A stretch of 64,000 nt of DNA, from assembly GCF_042653765.1 (NCBI RefSeq), contig NZ_JBHSEZ010000004.1, forward strand, positions 1-64,000. Direction: 5' to 3'. The DNA comes from Castellaniella denitrificans (lineage in GTDB: Bacteria > Pseudomonadota > Gammaproteobacteria > Burkholderiales > Burkholderiaceae_B). The notes under the pieces were generated by a model. The model worked only from the letters and a program-made list of their open reading frames with translations. It searched no databases and was not told where the DNA came from. A program made the translations under genes and the position numbers. This document shows positions 36,512 through 44,824 of this stretch, one piece after another; the first letter of the stretch is position 1; each line of letters starts with the position of its first letter.

Positions 36512-39500
36512 TCAGTCCATCGAGAACCAGCGATAGACCAGCGCCAGGCCGCTGACGGTGCCCGTGGTCACCTCGGCCTGCAGGCCACGCATCAGTTTGT
36601 AGCTCAGCCGCGCCACGGTGCCAGTCTGCGCCAGGGCCTGCTCCAGGCTCAGCCTGAGGTCGTCGGTCAGGGTCTTGCCCGCCAGGACGAAACGCTGCTC
36701 GATGGGGCTGGCTCCCGCGTCCAGCCCACCGACCACGCTCTCGACCGGCAGGATGCTGCCGGTGCTGCCCAGCTCGCCCGAGCGCATGCTCAGCTCGTCC
36801 AGGCCGAAGCGCTTGTAGAACGGCTCGCCGCCCGACAGGAAGGAACTGCCCACCGAGAACAGCAGCGACATGTCCGCGCCGCCCTGGTCCGGACCGTGGC
36901 CCAGCAGCAGCCAGGACAGCTTTTCGGTTTCGCTGACTTCGGGAATCGACATCAGGTCGATGCGCGGGCGCCGGGCGGTGCCGGCCACCCGGACCCCGGC
37001 CTGGACCGCCACGTCGGTGCGCAGGGCCTGGATGTCGAGCACGGGGTTGGCCACGTCTCCCTGGAAGGTGATGGTGCCGCGACGCAGCTGCAGGTGCTGG
37101 CCGTAGGTGTTGATGGCGCCGCCGCGGGTGCGCAGCTGGCCCAGCGCCGTGAGCTTGCCGTCGCTCAGATGCAGATCCATGCTGCCGACCAGCCCCGAGT
37201 CCAGGCCGAAGCCGGTCAGGTAGAAGCGCGGCCCCAGGTCGACGGTCAGGTCGGCCCGCAGGTCCAGCGGCGGCGATGCGTCCAGGCACGGGCCGGCCGG
37301 CGTCCCGCGGTCCGCACGCGGCGGATCCGGGCGGGCGGCCGACGGGCGGGCGTCGGACGGGCCGGCGGGCGGCGGGGCGGCCGCACAATCCAGGGAAGCC
37401 GCCGTCTCCCCCGGCTTGAGGATCACCACGTCGCCGTCCAGGGACGGGATGGCGTTGAGCATGTCCAGGTCGAACCAGCCGGCGTCGGCCGTGATCTTGC
37501 CGCCGATGCGGATTTCCGGCAAGGTCGCCCGGACCTGGAGGCCGCCGCTGATCATGGCGTAGCGATCGGCGCGCTGCAGGATCGGATAGCGCCGGAAGGC
37601 GACGTCCGCCTGGCCTTCGCCCTCGATCAGGTCCCAGGCACCCGACAGGTCCAGGTCGCCGCCCTGGGCGTCCGGATTCTCCGCGATCCAGGTGGCGGTG
37701 CGCCATTCCTTGGGAACGACCCGGCGCACCGCCGGAAAGCGCAGGTGGTCCAGCAGCACCCGGGTGCCGTCGAAATGGGCCCGCAGGGTCCCGTCCAGCA
37801 GCCGCACGCCCTGGTCGGCGATCAGCAGGCGCAGGTCGTCGCCGCGCAGCGGGCCGGACAGCGTCCAGTGCCCATCCGGCCGGCTGCGGCCCTGGATGTC
37901 GGCCTGCAGGGTGCCGCCGATTTCCATTTCTCCGCCCAGCAGCAGGTTCACCCAGGCCAGGTCCTCGGACCGGGCCTCGAAGCGCAGGTGGCGCTCGTCC
38001 TGCGACCGCAAGGCCAGGCCGCCTCCCGGGGTGGCATGGATCGGCGTGTCGGCCCGCAGGCGCATGCTGCCCATCTCGCGCGTGCGCACCTGGAGGTCGG
38101 CGTCGGCGCGGCTGAGGCCGGCGCCGACGCGGCGGATGGCGATGTCCAGGCGGGCGTCTTCCAGGCCCAGTTCGATGGGCACGTCGCCGGGCACGGTCAG
38201 GTCGCCGCCCTGGCGGGCCAGGCGGATGTCGCCGCTCAGGGCGCCGTCGAACTTCAGGTTCCAGTCCAGGCTCGCGTCCAGGCGGCTGCGCCGCGCCTGT
38301 TCGGACAACTGGGTACGCACCCCGCCCTGCCGCGCGGCGGCGCGGCCCAGCCAGGCCTGCAGCCGGGTGATGCGTTCCGGCGTGACGGTCAGCGGATCGA
38401 TGCGGCCGCGCGTTTCCCAGCGCCCCGGTCCGCCGGCCGAGGCCTGGTGATGCACGCTGAGCAGGGATTCCCCGTCCAGCGCCAGCCCGAGGTCCGCCTG
38501 GCCGACCTGCCAGCCGCCTTCGGCATCGAGCGCCAGCGGCACCGCCGCCTTGCTTTCCAGGACCAGGCCGGCGTGCTCGGCCCGCAGGGCGGTGAGCCGG
38601 CCGCGCCAGCCCTGCGCCTGCGTCCAGCCGCCCCCGAAAGCCAGGTCTAGGCTCATGGGGGCCCGGCCGGGAATGCCGTCGCGGGCGTCCGGCGGCGCAT
38701 AGCGGGCTTTCAGGCGGCCCCGGTGATCAGCCAGGGGGCCGGAAACGTCGAGATCCAGCTCCGCCCCGCCCGGCAGGCCGGGCCACAGCGCCGCCAGGGC
38801 CGGCAGCCGGGCCTGCAGCGCCAGCCGGTTGGCGTCCGCCGCCGCGTCCCCGCCGGCGCGGATGCGGTCCGGCCCCAGGGTCAGGTCCACGTCCAGGCCC
38901 GCCGCCCGCAGGCCGAGCAGATCCGCCGGTCCCGCCGCGCGCGCGTCGAACAGCGCGCCGCCCGCCCGCGACAGGCGCTCCAGCCGGATCTTCCCCGACA
39001 GGGGCTGGCCGTTCCAGCGGTTGGGGCCGTCGAACACCAGATCCAGGCCCAGGTCCTGCAGCCGCTGCCCGGCATCCAGGCGCGCCCGCAGTTCGCCCTT
39101 CAGGTTGAGCAGCGCCGGCCCCAGGCCCGAGGGCAGCCAGGGATCCGGACGCAGCTGCCGCACGGACCATTGCGCGCGGACCGGCCGCAGGCCGTCCGCC
39201 CCCGGCGCTTCCGGACGGACGTCGAGCGTCACGCGGGTGTCGCCCGGCAGGCGCAGATCGGCCTGCGCCGCGCCCAGGGGGAAGGACTGGTTGGGCCGGA
39301 TGTCGGCCTGGGCCTGCAGTTCCAGGCCTTCGCCCCGTCCGCTGGCCTGCAGGTGCAGGGCCTGCAAGGTCCCGGCCAGGCGCAGCTCCAGATCGATCCG
39401 GCAGTCCGCCCCGGGCGGTTCGCCGCCGGATTCCCCGCTGCCGGCTCCCAGCAGCCGCCGCAGGCAGACCGGCGACTGCGCGCTGCGGTCCTGGGCGGAC

Positions 39501-40141
39501 CCGTGCAGATTGAGCTCGAAGGGCCAGGGCGCCGCCAGCCCGCGCAGGGCCAGGTTGCCGTCGAACTTCAGCAGCGTGTCCCGATGCGCGGCCTGCAGGT
39601 GATCCAGCGTCACGGTGGCCGTATGGGCATCCAGCGTCAGGGCGGTCGATACGGACAGCAGATCGACGGGCAGCGGCTCCCCGTCGATGCGCAGGCCCAG
39701 GCCCCCCAGCGCCAGCCGGTCCACCCGCAGGCCCAGCGGCAGCGCCGGCATCCGGAAAGGTTCATCGGAGGCGGGCTCGGCGGCGGACGGCGCGGTGCGC
39801 AAGGCCACGTCCACGCGCACGGCCGACAGGTCGTTGATGTGCAGGCGGCGGTCCAGCAGTTCCGGCCAGAGCGCCTTGAGGTGCAATCCGGTCACGCGCA
39901 CATCCACGTCGGGCAGGGCGATCGACAGGCCTTCGACGTACAGCCCCCGGGCCAGGGTGCCGCGCACGCCATGGGCCTCGCCGCCCAGCTGGACGGCCGC
40001 CGTGCGCAACAGCCAGCGGGTGCCCGTGGCGCTGGAGACGCACCAGGCGGCGAAGCCCATGGCCAGCAGCAGCGCCAGCACGATGGGCGGCAGCCCCCAG
40101 AGTCCGAAGGCCCGCAGGCCGCGCCAGATACGCCCCCTCAA
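36512..40141 (-). CDS. tamB: TamB, inner-membrane AsmA-like lipid-transfer/translocation protein
   Basis: The 1209-residue protein has an N-terminal signal anchor (about residues 13-32, LPPIVLALLLAMGFAAW), a very long beta-rich periplasmic stretch with repeated degenerate AsmA/groove units, and a C-terminal DUF490 domain (DVVILKPGE, GNPVLDIQALRT-like strands, PEVSETEKLSWLLLGHG, ending in GLALVYRWFSMD). TamB spans the periplasm and works with TamA in outer-membrane assembly and phospholipid transport. The frame demands a TTG start at 40141, overlapping the tamA TGA (TTGA), so it is translationally coupled. An Ala/Pro-rich insert lies at about residues 915-955. Confidence 0.93.
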   Translation of the reverse strand: MRGRIWRGLRAFGLWGLPPIVLALLLAMGFAAWCVSSATGTRWLLRTAAVQLGGEAHGVRGTLARGLYVEGLSIALPDVDVRVTGLHLKALWPELLDRRLHINDLSAVRVDVALRTAPSAAEPASDEPFRMPALPLGLRVDRLALGGLGLRIDGEPLPVDLLSVSTALTLDAHTATVTLDHLQAAHRDTLLKFDGNLALRGLAAPWPFELNLHGSAQDRSAQSPVCLRRLLGAGSGESGGEPPGADCRIDLELRLAGTLQALHLQASGRGEGLELQAQADIRPNQSFPLGAAQADLRLPGDTRVTLDVRPEAPGADGLRPVRAQWSVRQLRPDPWLPSGLGPALLNLKGELRARLDAGQRLQDLGLDLVFDGPNRWNGQPLSGKIRLERLSRAGGALFDARAAGPADLLGLRAAGLDVDLTLGPDRIRAGGDAAADANRLALQARLPALAALWPGLPGGAELDLDVSGPLADHRGRLKARYAPPDARDGIPGRAPMSLDLAFGGGWTQAQGWRGRLTALRAEHAGLVLESKAAVPLALDAEGGWQVGQADLGLALDGESLLSVHHQASAGGPGRWETRGRIDPLTVTPERITRLQAWLGRAAARQGGVRTQLSEQARRSRLDASLDWNLKFDGALSGDIRLARQGGDLTVPGDVPIELGLEDARLDIAIRRVGAGLSRADADLQVRTREMGSMRLRADTPIHATPGGGLALRSQDERHLRFEARSEDLAWVNLLLGGEMEIGGTLQADIQGRSRPDGHWTLSGPLRGDDLRLLIADQGVRLLDGTLRAHFDGTRVLLDHLRFPAVRRVVPKEWRTATWIAENPDAQGGDLDLSGAWDLIEGEGQADVAFRRYPILQRADRYAMISGGLQVRATLPEIRIGGKITADAGWFDLDMLNAIPSLDGDVVILKPGETAASLDCAAAPPPAGPSDARPSAARPDPPRADRGTPAGPCLDASPPLDLRADLTVDLGPRFYLTGFGLDSGLVGSMDLHLSDGKLTALGQLRTRGGAINTYGQHLQLRRGTITFQGDVANPVLDIQALRTDVAVQAGVRVAGTARRPRIDLMSIPEVSETEKLSWLLLGHGPDQGGADMSLLFSVGSSFLSGGEPFYKRFGLDELSMRSGELGSTGSILPVESVVGGLDAGASPIEQRFVLAGKTLTDDLRLSLEQALAQTGTVARLSYKLMRGLQAEVTTGTVSGLALVYRWFSMD

Positions 40142-42021
40142 AACGCGATCCCCAGGGAGAACTGCAGCCGCAGGCGACGGTCCTTCTGCGCCCAGGCCAG
40201 GTCGACGAAGAACGGTCCGGCCGGGGTGCGCACCGCCAGGCCGGCCCCGTAGCCCAGGTGCCAGTCGAACTGGCCGAAGGATTCGGCCGCGTCCCCGGCG
40301 TCGACGAACAGGTTGGCGCCCAGGACGTCGGTGAAATAGTGCGTGTATTCGACGCTGGCCACGCCCAGCACGGGGGCGCCGATGACGGCGTCGCCGCGCT
40401 CCAGGCCGATGCTCTGGTAGCGATAGCCCCGGATGCTGCGCGATCCGCCGGTGCGCCAGGAGAAATCCTGCGGCAGGCGGTCGGTGCGCGACCAGACCTT
40501 GCCGACCTCGCCGCGCACGGTCAGCACGTCGCGCTCGCCAATCGGCCACCACCGCTGGGCGCGCAGGCTGCTGCGATAGAAGGCCTTGCCGTCATCCAGG
40601 GTCGTGCCCGCGCCCAGGCCGAATTCGATCAGGTTGCCTTCGCGCGGGTTGTATTTCGAGTCCACGTCGCGGCGCAGCCACTGCCAGGTGGCCGCCCAGC
40701 TGGGGACCTCGTAGCGCGAGTCGCCGGAAATGCGGGTCTTGTCATAGGACGCCAGCGCGCCCCAGCGGACCTCGTATTCGACGCGGCTGTCGCCGGCCGC
40801 CTTGCGCGTCTGGCTGCGCTTCCAGCCCACGCCCGCGCGGCTGGTTTCCAGGCCCTCGACGTCCGAATGGTCGTACAGCAGGCCGAAACTGTCCTCGCTG
40901 CCGTCCATGCCGGGCGGCAGGTGCACGTCGAAGAAAGCGCGCTGCCGCTTCGTGTCGACCCCGGCGCCGGTCTCGATCCAGACCGGCAGGCCGTAGACGA
41001 CGTTCTGGCGGTACAGGCCTTCCACCCGCACGCCGTAGTCGCTGTCCACGCCCAGCGAGCCGCTGGCGTAGCGGGCGGGGCCTTCGGTCACCTGGACGCG
41101 CACGGGCAGCGTGACGGGACCGTCGCCCTCGGGGCGCGGAGGCTGCGCGGCGGCTTGCGGGGCCGTGTCGGAGCCGGCGGACGCCCCGGCCGGCGCGGCG
41201 TCCGTTCCCTGCGCCCGCTGCGTCCCGTCGGCCAGCGTGACGAAGGCGCCGCGGAAGAAGGTGGTGGACTGCAGGGCCTGCTGCCAGTCCTCCAGGCGCG
41301 TCTGGTCGTAGGCATCGCCCGGGTCATAGCGCACGTAGCGCCGGATCAGGGATTCGGGCACCCGCTTCAGGCCGACGATCTGCAGCTCGCCCAGGCGCAC
41401 CGGCGGCCCGCTGTCGAGCGCGACGTCCAGGTCGGCCTTGGCGGCCTCGGGATCGACCGCCGCCCGGGTCTGCGCGTAGCGCGCGTAATAGAAGTCCTGC
41501 CGCGAGGCGGCGTCCAGCAGCTCGGTCTTGGCCCGGTTCCAGTCGTCGTTGATGAAGGGCATGCCCTGCTTGAGCAGCCAGGCGTCCCGCAGGGACTGGC
41601 GCCGGGACGCGTAGGCCTCCCCCGCGAGCGCGCCCTCGAAGCGCAGGCCGAGCTGGCGCACCCGGGCACGCTCGCCGGGGTCGATCGTGATGTCCCAGAA
41701 CTCGCCGCCGTTCGCCGCGCCCGGCGTCACGTCCAGCGTGACGGTCGCCCCGAAGTAGCCCTGGGTCCGCAAGGCCGCCTGGGCCGCCTCCCAGGCCCGC
41801 CGCCGCAGCCGCGAGACCTCGCGCACGTCCTGGTCCTCGGTCAGGCGCGTGATGGCGCCGACCGCATCGGTAATGGCCTGTAACACCTTGGGCGGGGCGC
41901 CGCCGGGGTCGATGATGACTTCCGGGGGCACGGCCAGCGCGGGGGCGCAGATGAAGACCCCCAGGCCAAGCAGCGCCCGGCGCATCCCGGGAATGCTCCG
42001 AACGAACCGCCCGGCCGGCAT
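40138..42021 (-). CDS. tamA: TamA, Omp85-family outer membrane assembly protein
   Basis: The 627-residue protein has a signal peptide (MRRALLGLGVFICAPALA), three POTRA-like domains (about 30-300) and a 16-strand beta barrel. Barrel signatures include GSRSIRGYRYQSIGLE (the RGY/RGF loop of Omp85) and the C-terminal strand ending in LGIAF with a terminal Phe. ATG 42021 overlaps the apbC stop by one base (TGATG); an internal ATG before RRALLG is the alternative. A POTRA 3 linker carries a low-complexity Ala/Gly/Pro insert (GTDAAPAGASAGSD). Together with TamB it forms the TAM complex. Confidence 0.93.
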   Translation of the reverse strand: MPAGRFVRSIPGMRRALLGLGVFICAPALAVPPEVIIDPGGAPPKVLQAITDAVGAITRLTEDQDVREVSRLRRRAWEAAQAALRTQGYFGATVTLDVTPGAANGGEFWDITIDPGERARVRQLGLRFEGALAGEAYASRRQSLRDAWLLKQGMPFINDDWNRAKTELLDAASRQDFYYARYAQTRAAVDPEAAKADLDVALDSGPPVRLGELQIVGLKRVPESLIRRYVRYDPGDAYDQTRLEDWQQALQSTTFFRGAFVTLADGTQRAQGTDAAPAGASAGSDTAPQAAAQPPRPEGDGPVTLPVRVQVTEGPARYASGSLGVDSDYGVRVEGLYRQNVVYGLPVWIETGAGVDTKRQRAFFDVHLPPGMDGSEDSFGLLYDHSDVEGLETSRAGVGWKRSQTRKAAGDSRVEYEVRWGALASYDKTRISGDSRYEVPSWAATWQWLRRDVDSKYNPREGNLIEFGLGAGTTLDDGKAFYRSSLRAQRWWPIGERDVLTVRGEVGKVWSRTDRLPQDFSWRTGGSRSIRGYRYQSIGLERGDAVIGAPVLGVASVEYTHYFTDVLGANLFVDAGDAAESFGQFDWHLGYGAGLAVRTPAGPFFVDLAWAQKDRRLRLQFSLGIAF

Positions 42022-43106
42022 CAGCTCGTGCGCGCCACGACCCGTGGCCGTGAGCCGGAATCGTCCAGCGGCTGCCCCGCCACGTGGATGGCCAGCTGGC
42101 GGGCGATGTCCTGGTAGCGGCGCGCGGCCTCGCCGTCGGGCGAAGCGACGACGCTGGGCCGGCCGGAGTCGGTTTCCTGGCGGATGTCGAGCTGCAGCGG
42201 CAGGGCCCCCAGCCAGGGCAGGTGATAGGTCGCCGCCAGCTGGCGGCCGCCGTCCTGGCCGAAGATCGGCTCGGCATGCCCGCAGTTGGAGCACACGTGG
42301 ACGGACATGTTTTCAACGATCCCCAGCACCGGGACATCCACCTTCTGGAACATGATCAGGCCCTTGCGGGCGTCGGCCAGGGCCAGGTCCTGGGGGGTGG
42401 TGACGATGATCGCCCCCGTGAGCGGAACCTTCTGGGCCATGGTGAGGGCAATATCGCCCGTTCCCGGGGGCATGTCCACGATCAGGTAATCCAGATCGTT
42501 CCAATTCGTAAGCGACAGCAACTGGGTCAGGGCCTGCGTCACCATGGGGCCGCGCCAGATCGCCGGGCCGTCGTCGTCCATCAGGAAGCCGATGGAGTTG
42601 GCCTGCAGGCCGTGGCCGATCATGGGTTCCATGCTCTTGCCGTCGACGCTCTTGGGCTTGCCCGACAGGCCCAGCATGATGGGCACGCTGGGGCCGTAGA
42701 TGTCGGCGTCCAGCAGGCCGACGCGCGCGCCCTGGCTGTGCAGCGCCAGGGCCAGGTTGACGGCCGTGGTGCTCTTGCCCACCCCGCCCTTGCCGGAGGC
42801 CACGGCGATGATGTTGCGCACGTTGTCCAGGGTGCGCAGCCCGCGCTGCACCGCGTGGGCGACGATCCGGGACTGGAATTCCAGCTTGCCGAGACGCGCC
42901 CCGGCCGCGTCCAGCGCGGCCCGGATGGCGGCGTCCAGGGCCTGCTCGCCATTGAACAAGGGATAGCCCAGGGTTACAGTGATGTCGAAGGCGTCGCCCG
43001 AGGCGGCGATCCGCAGGTCGGGTTCGGTCACCGCCAGCGTTTTCCGGGTATCGGGGTTGATGACCCTGGACAGGATCGTGCGGATGTCCTGTATCGTGGT
43101 AGCCAT
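42021..43106 (-). CDS. apbC: Iron-sulfur cluster carrier protein ApbC (Mrp/NBP35 family)
   Basis: The 361-residue protein starts with a MIP18/FeS-assembly domain (about 1-85), followed by a P-loop ATPase with ASGKGGVGKSTTAVNLA (deviant Walker A), DADIYGPSVP, DYLIVDMPPGTGD and VENMSVHVCSNCGHAEPIFG, whose CxxC holds the bridging cluster. It carries and delivers Fe-S clusters to apoproteins. ATG 43106 begins MATTIQDIRTILSRV. In many proteobacteria apbC and metG are divergent neighbours; here about 1.7 kb separates them. Its stop overlaps the tamA start. Confidence 0.95.
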   Translation of the reverse strand: MATTIQDIRTILSRVINPDTRKTLAVTEPDLRIAASGDAFDITVTLGYPLFNGEQALDAAIRAALDAAGARLGKLEFQSRIVAHAVQRGLRTLDNVRNIIAVASGKGGVGKSTTAVNLALALHSQGARVGLLDADIYGPSVPIMLGLSGKPKSVDGKSMEPMIGHGLQANSIGFLMDDDGPAIWRGPMVTQALTQLLSLTNWNDLDYLIVDMPPGTGDIALTMAQKVPLTGAIIVTTPQDLALADARKGLIMFQKVDVPVLGIVENMSVHVCSNCGHAEPIFGQDGGRQLAATYHLPWLGALPLQLDIRQETDSGRPSVVASPDGEAARRYQDIARQLAIHVAGQPLDDSGSRPRVVARTS

Positions 43107-43293
43107 GATGAGAGATCGGGGTGAAAACAGTCGAAACCACAAGCATAGCGGATTCCCCTGGAAATCCGCCGATTGACCCCAATATGGATGTGATGGACGC
43201 GCCTCCCGGATCCGGCCGGCTGCCGCTTTCATCCGCCCGGCGCCCGACCGCGCCCCGCACGCAACCTTTTCCGGCTCCGGGAGTCCAAGCCTT

Positions 43294-43566
43294 ATGAACC
43301 TGATCCAGCAAACCCTGCGCGCCGTCCTGTTTCTGATCCTCGCCTTCTTCGGCCTGGTGATGGCCTTCATCTTCATGGCCTCGACCGCCCTGGCGATCGG
43401 CGTGCTGTACATCGTCGCCCGGCTGCAAGGCCGGCCTTTTGGTGTGAAAGCCTACTGGGCGGAGCGCCGTCGGCCGTCCATGGCGCCGGGGGCCTGGTCC
43501 CGGACCGCCGGCCAGCCTGCGCGGGAGCGGGACGTGACGGATATCGAGATGCGCGAGATTCCGTGA
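43294..43566 (+). CDS. Small membrane protein of unknown function
   Basis: The 90-residue protein has one or two hydrophobic segments (about residues 8-42, LRAVLFLILAFFGLVMAFIF and the stretch after it), then a basic, hydrophilic tail ending in DVTDIEMREIP. Codon use matches the host chromosome. I do not recognise a named family. It could be a conserved hypothetical common in the Alcaligenaceae. It is divergent from apbC and no partner is evident. Confidence 0.65.
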   Translation: MNLIQQTLRAVLFLILAFFGLVMAFIFMASTALAIGVLYIVARLQGRPFGVKAYWAERRRPSMAPGAWSRTAGQPARERDVTDIEMREIP

Positions 43567-43644
43567 TTGACGGGCGCCTCCCTCGTCATTGCCTGTAGAC
43601 GCCAAATTCAGAGGCTGAGACGAACGATCACTGTCGTGATCGAA

Positions 43645-43677
43645 ACGGCCCCTTCAGAATGCTTCTGAAGGGGCCGT
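43645..43677. terminator. Perfect 15-bp hairpin, possible bidirectional transcription stop
   Basis: Arms 43645-43659 and 43663-43677 are fully complementary with a 3-nt loop. It lies between the converging ends of the small membrane gene (plus) and the 45-residue gene (minus). No T-tract follows on either strand, so termination is likely but not of the classic intrinsic type. Confidence 0.5.
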
Positions 43678-43731
43678 CGCATTCAGGGGCCGTGCCGCCA
43701 AAACGCGCCCACAGCCAAGTCGGCAGGAGGC

Positions 43732-43869
43732 TTACTTGTCGGAGCCCTGCTCTTTCTGGTCTTGCTTATTCTCGCCGGATTCGGAGTCTTGATCGGATAT
43801 CTTTGGGGCCGTCCAGTCAAGCGGCGGCGCGACGATATCCTTCCAGGCGACACGTTTAGGTGTGGTCAT
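43732..43869 (-). CDS. 45-residue acidic hydrophilic protein, unknown
   Basis: The short frame encodes 45 residues: an N-terminal MTTPKRVAWKDIVAPP, then a Ser/Glu/Asp/Gln/Lys-rich tail (DSESGENKQDQKEQGSDK) likely to be disordered. Support for its being real is strong translation signals: GGAGG sits about 5 nt before ATG 43869, and a promoter with a perfect TTGACA lies 55-85 bp upstream. GC content is lower than in the core genes, as for the adjacent toxin-antitoxin pair. I recognise no family. It is likely an accessory-region protein. Confidence 0.55.
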   Translation of the reverse strand: MTTPKRVAWKDIVAPPLDWTAPKISDQDSESGENKQDQKEQGSDK

Positions 43870-43924
43870 GGTTTCCTCCAAAAGCAACGTGGCAGCACAG
43901 TGTGCGCCGCCACTGATGCTGTAT

Positions 43925-43953
43925 AAAATACCAGTATCATTATATTATGTCAA
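43925..43953 (-). promoter_or_regulatory. Strong candidate promoter of the 45-residue gene
   Basis: Minus strand TTGACA (43953-43948), a 17-bp spacer, then TATTTT (43930-43925), in a notably AT-rich stretch just after the antitoxin stop. Confidence 0.6.
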
Positions 43954-43989
43954 ATCGACGGGATAGATTGAGAGTGCAGCCGATAGCTG

Positions 43990-44313
43990 TCACCCCCCAC
44001 GCGCAGGCTCAAGACAATCCACCGGCTGCACCGCCAACCTCAACCCCATCGCTTTCAAGATCGCCGTCAGGCTGCTCAGCGCCGGATTTCCCTTCGGGGA
44101 CAGCGTCCGATAAAGCTGCGTCGGATTCAGATGCGCTTGCTCCGCCACCGCCTGCACGCCGCCAAACGCCTGCGCAAGCTGACGCAGCACCGTCAGCAGT
44201 TCCGCCTGATCGCCCTCTTCCAGGATGCCGTTGATCACCTCCAGCGCCAGCGCCGGATCGCTGCGATACAGCTCGGCCATCGCCTCGTCATGTCCTCTGC
44301 TTCTCATCGTCAT
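43990..44313 (-). CDS. HigA-like antitoxin (addiction module, XRE-type)
   Basis: The 107-residue protein has a helix-turn-helix domain (about residues 45-95) with AFGGVQAVAEQAHLNPTQLYRTLSPKGNPALSSLTAILKAMGL, the pattern of the HI1420-type antitoxins that pair with Gp49-like killer proteins. It should bind and block the toxin and repress the pair's promoter. The ATG 44313 start lies inside the 3' end of the toxin gene (26-bp overlap), so translation is coupled. The toxin-first order is typical of higBA-like systems. Confidence 0.88.
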   Translation of the reverse strand: MTMRSRGHDEAMAELYRSDPALALEVINGILEEGDQAELLTVLRQLAQAFGGVQAVAEQAHLNPTQLYRTLSPKGNPALSSLTAILKAMGLRLAVQPVDCLEPARGG

Positions 44314-44638
44314 TTCTCCATTGCCAGTCCCGCCAATAAGCTACAGCTCGATCGATGTCGGTGTCCTGTGTGCGCTTGTCGCCACCGCCAAGCAGCAGCA
44401 CGATGCGCTGTCCCGCCCAGGCGTAGTACACGCGATAGCCTGGCCCGACATCGACACGCAATTCCCAGAAGCCATCCCGGCAGAATTTGTGGTCGCCAAA
44501 GTTGCCCTGCTCGATCCGGTTCACGCGCCGGATCACCGCCACCTTGGCCTGGAGGTCACGCACGCGACGAAGCCAGTTCAGATAAACATCGTCCTGCCCA
44601 TCCGCCGTCAGGTAGTGTTCAATCCGGTAGGGAATCAT
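44288..44638 (-). CDS. HigB/RelE-superfamily toxin (Gp49-like)
   Basis: The 116-residue protein matches the addiction-module killer family (Pfam Gp49-like). It has a VYLNWLRRVRDLQAKVAVIRRVNRIEQGNFGDHK block, then FWELRVDVGPGYRVYYAW and IVLLLGGGDKRTQDTDI. RelE-fold toxins cut mRNA on the ribosome, and the Arg and Tyr residues in GPGYRVYY belong to the usual core. It precedes the antitoxin gene by overlap. A dyad lies directly before ATG 44638. The pair lies between apbC and metG, where many relatives have nothing of the kind. Confidence 0.88.
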   Translation of the reverse strand: MIPYRIEHYLTADGQDDVYLNWLRRVRDLQAKVAVIRRVNRIEQGNFGDHKFCRDGFWELRVDVGPGYRVYYAWAGQRIVLLLGGGDKRTQDTDIDRAVAYWRDWQWRNDDEKQRT

Positions 44639-44639
44639 T

Positions 44640-44655
44640 TTCGTTTATTGACGAA
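44640..44655. promoter_or_regulatory. Inverted repeat at the toxin start, candidate antitoxin operator
   Basis: TTCGT (44640-44644) and ACGAA (44651-44655) are a perfect 5-bp dyad with 6-bp spacer, one base upstream of the toxin ATG and in AT-rich DNA. A site for autorepression by the antitoxin is inferred. Confidence 0.45.
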
Positions 44656-44824
44656 TAAAAATCAATCGGATCATCGACCGGAGCAGTATGGACACAGAAC
44701 ATCAGCATCGCCAGGCGAGGTGCGCCATCCATGTCACACCCATCTTCATGGGGGACAGGACCTCATGACGAGCATCACGGACTGATAGAATCAATCCTTT
44801 GCCTTTTCCCCTCTTCCCTCCCCC

